Shown here: positions 63,165 to 64,000 of the stretch, one piece after another
Layout of the letters: each line of letters begins with the position of its first letter
Numbering within the stretch: position 1 is the stretch's first letter
Assembly (NCBI GenBank): GCA_949317995.1
Contig: OX439051.1
Location: 38,567,250-38,631,249, forward strand
Direction of reading: 5' to 3'
DNA: 64,000 bases
DNA from: Acholoe squamosa
Taxonomy: Eukaryota > Annelida > Polychaeta > Phyllodocida > Polynoidae
Notes under the pieces: generated by a model
What the model saw: only the letters and a program-made list of their open reading frames with translations
What the model was told of the DNA's origin: nothing
Databases searched by the model: none
Program-made: the position numbers and the translations under genes

Positions 63165-64000
63165 ATGGGTAGAAAGGCTGCTAAAGGCTCGAAGGCCAAT
63201 ACACCAGGTGGAAAATCGGTTAAATCGGTGGAAAAGACGAAAAAATCGGCCAATTTAGGATTGACGAGTAGTTCGACTCTCTCACTTACTGGTGATACAC
63301 CATCGGTTCCCCAAACTGCTACAGGTGTTGTGGGAGGGTCGTCTATTGACCAGACGAGGCTAGATGTATTAGAAGACGAGCTGTCGACCATTAGATCACT
63401 TCTACAAGAGGTCGTCAATGGAAAGGACGATCGGGACAGAGGATTCGTCAATGCGTCAAGTCGTTCGAGCAGAGCACGTGCGGATGTTTACAAACAGAGA
63501 GGTATGACGTCACGTAGTCAAGGACGCGGACCGGTTGCTAGGGCTTCCCGCCAAGCGTCTCCATGCGAAATTTCGTCGGACGGTGAGGACGAGTGGGTGC
63601 AAGTTGACCACAAGCGACATAGACGATCATCTAAATCCAGTATTTCTGCTCGTCAATGCAGTCCAAGCACATCTAGAGGGTCGTCATTGGATTCAGCTTA
63701 CTCTAGGCATCGTCACCGTGCAAAATCGGGTGAGTTTGATCATTCTCAGTTCACCAAACGTAAGGAAAAAATTGACACTATTGAGAAACTGATGTCTGTA
63801 AACTTGCAGTTTATTTTGAAGTACTACAAGTCAGGTGACGATGTTGAGGGTATGCTTAAGCATTTACAGGTATTAATTGAGAAGTCTGGCACCAAAATAT
63901 ATACGGTTTCAGCCCTGGTAGCCTATGATAAGTCAGTGAGGGACAGAGCTAATGATAGTGGAATAGAAGCTTTTTCAACCATTGAAAATTCAGATATACT
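63165..64000 (+). CDS. gag: D4 Gag, open to the window end
   Basis: The ATG at 63165 begins MGRKAAKGSKAN, and the frame stays open through base 64000 (about 278 codons). It has the short coiled coil (RLDVLEDELSTIRSLLQEVV), a basic region, and the helical core with KIDTIEKLMSVNLQFILKYY, KHLQVLIEKSGTKIYTVSAL and SVRDRANDSGIEAFS. The pieces occur in the same order as in D2. The zinc modules lie beyond the window. It is uninterrupted here, unlike D3. Confidence 0.9.
   Translation, partial: MGRKAAKGSKANTPGGKSVKSVEKTKKSANLGLTSSSTLSLTGDTPSVPQTATGVVGGSSIDQTRLDVLEDELSTIRSLLQEVVNGKDDRDRGFVNASSRSSRARADVYKQRGMTSRSQGRGPVARASRQASPCEISSDGEDEWVQVDHKRHRRSSKSSISARQCSPSTSRGSSLDSAYSRHRHRAKSGEFDHSQFTKRKEKIDTIEKLMSVNLQFILKYYKSGDDVEGMLKHLQVLIEKSGTKIYTVSALVAYDKSVRDRANDSGIEAFSTIENSDI

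Overview
This is animal DNA, most likely from a marine invertebrate; the sequence alone does not fix the species. The evidence is spliced host exons with GT/AG introns, nested LTR and tyrosine-recombinase retroelements, TTAA- and TA-flanked MITEs, AT-rich non-coding DNA and no prokaryotic gene organisation. I see no tRNA or rRNA genes and no CRISPR array.

Host genes. Two plus-strand genes look like tandem paralogues of the BK-channel beta-subunit (KCNMB) family. Gene 1 has exons at 8314-8531, 9806-9934 and 11083-11379. Gene 2 has exons at 51782-51963 and 52983-53109, with no last exon found in the window. About 40 kb of nested retroelements separates them.

LTR elements. Element A (1-5905, plus) is the 3' half of a Ty3/Gypsy element: an intact integrase, a spacer with a CRE palindrome, an intact 967-codon third ORF (ORF3), a polypurine tract and an LTR. 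Element B (22920-34710, minus) is a complete but decayed relative with two LTRs, a long coiled-coil Gag, protease, RT, integrase and ORF3. It sits inside the RT gene of element C (about 18.2-39.5 kb, minus), a third member of the lineage. Element D (54264-55433, minus) is an LTR-plus-gag fragment close to C. Element E (14264-about 18210, plus) is a different LTR element, cut off after its protease where C begins.

Tyrosine-recombinase elements. At least four copies (D1 about 39.54-44.33 kb, D2 44362-49205, D3 56045-62915, D4 from 62969 to the window end) plus a fragment (D5, 49206-49506) form a DIRS/Ngaro-like family. They encode Gag, RT-RNase H and a tyrosine recombinase, and carry split direct repeats in the order A1-ORFs-B1-A2-B2. 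D2 has all three genes open; D4 has an open gag running off the window. D1 and D3 are interrupted by MITEs, frameshifts and stops.

Main point of interest. Elements A and B, and in truncated form C, carry a large ORF downstream of integrase, in the position where env lies in retroviruses, but it does not look like an envelope. It has a basic/acidic low-complexity N-terminal part, a conserved Cys/His block resembling two C2H2 fingers, and a C-terminal coiled coil. The spacer before it carries TGACGTCA in A and C, and their integrase tails have an AT-hook and an RRSPRL motif. I read this as a Gypsy lineage with an accessory nucleic-acid-binding protein of unknown function.
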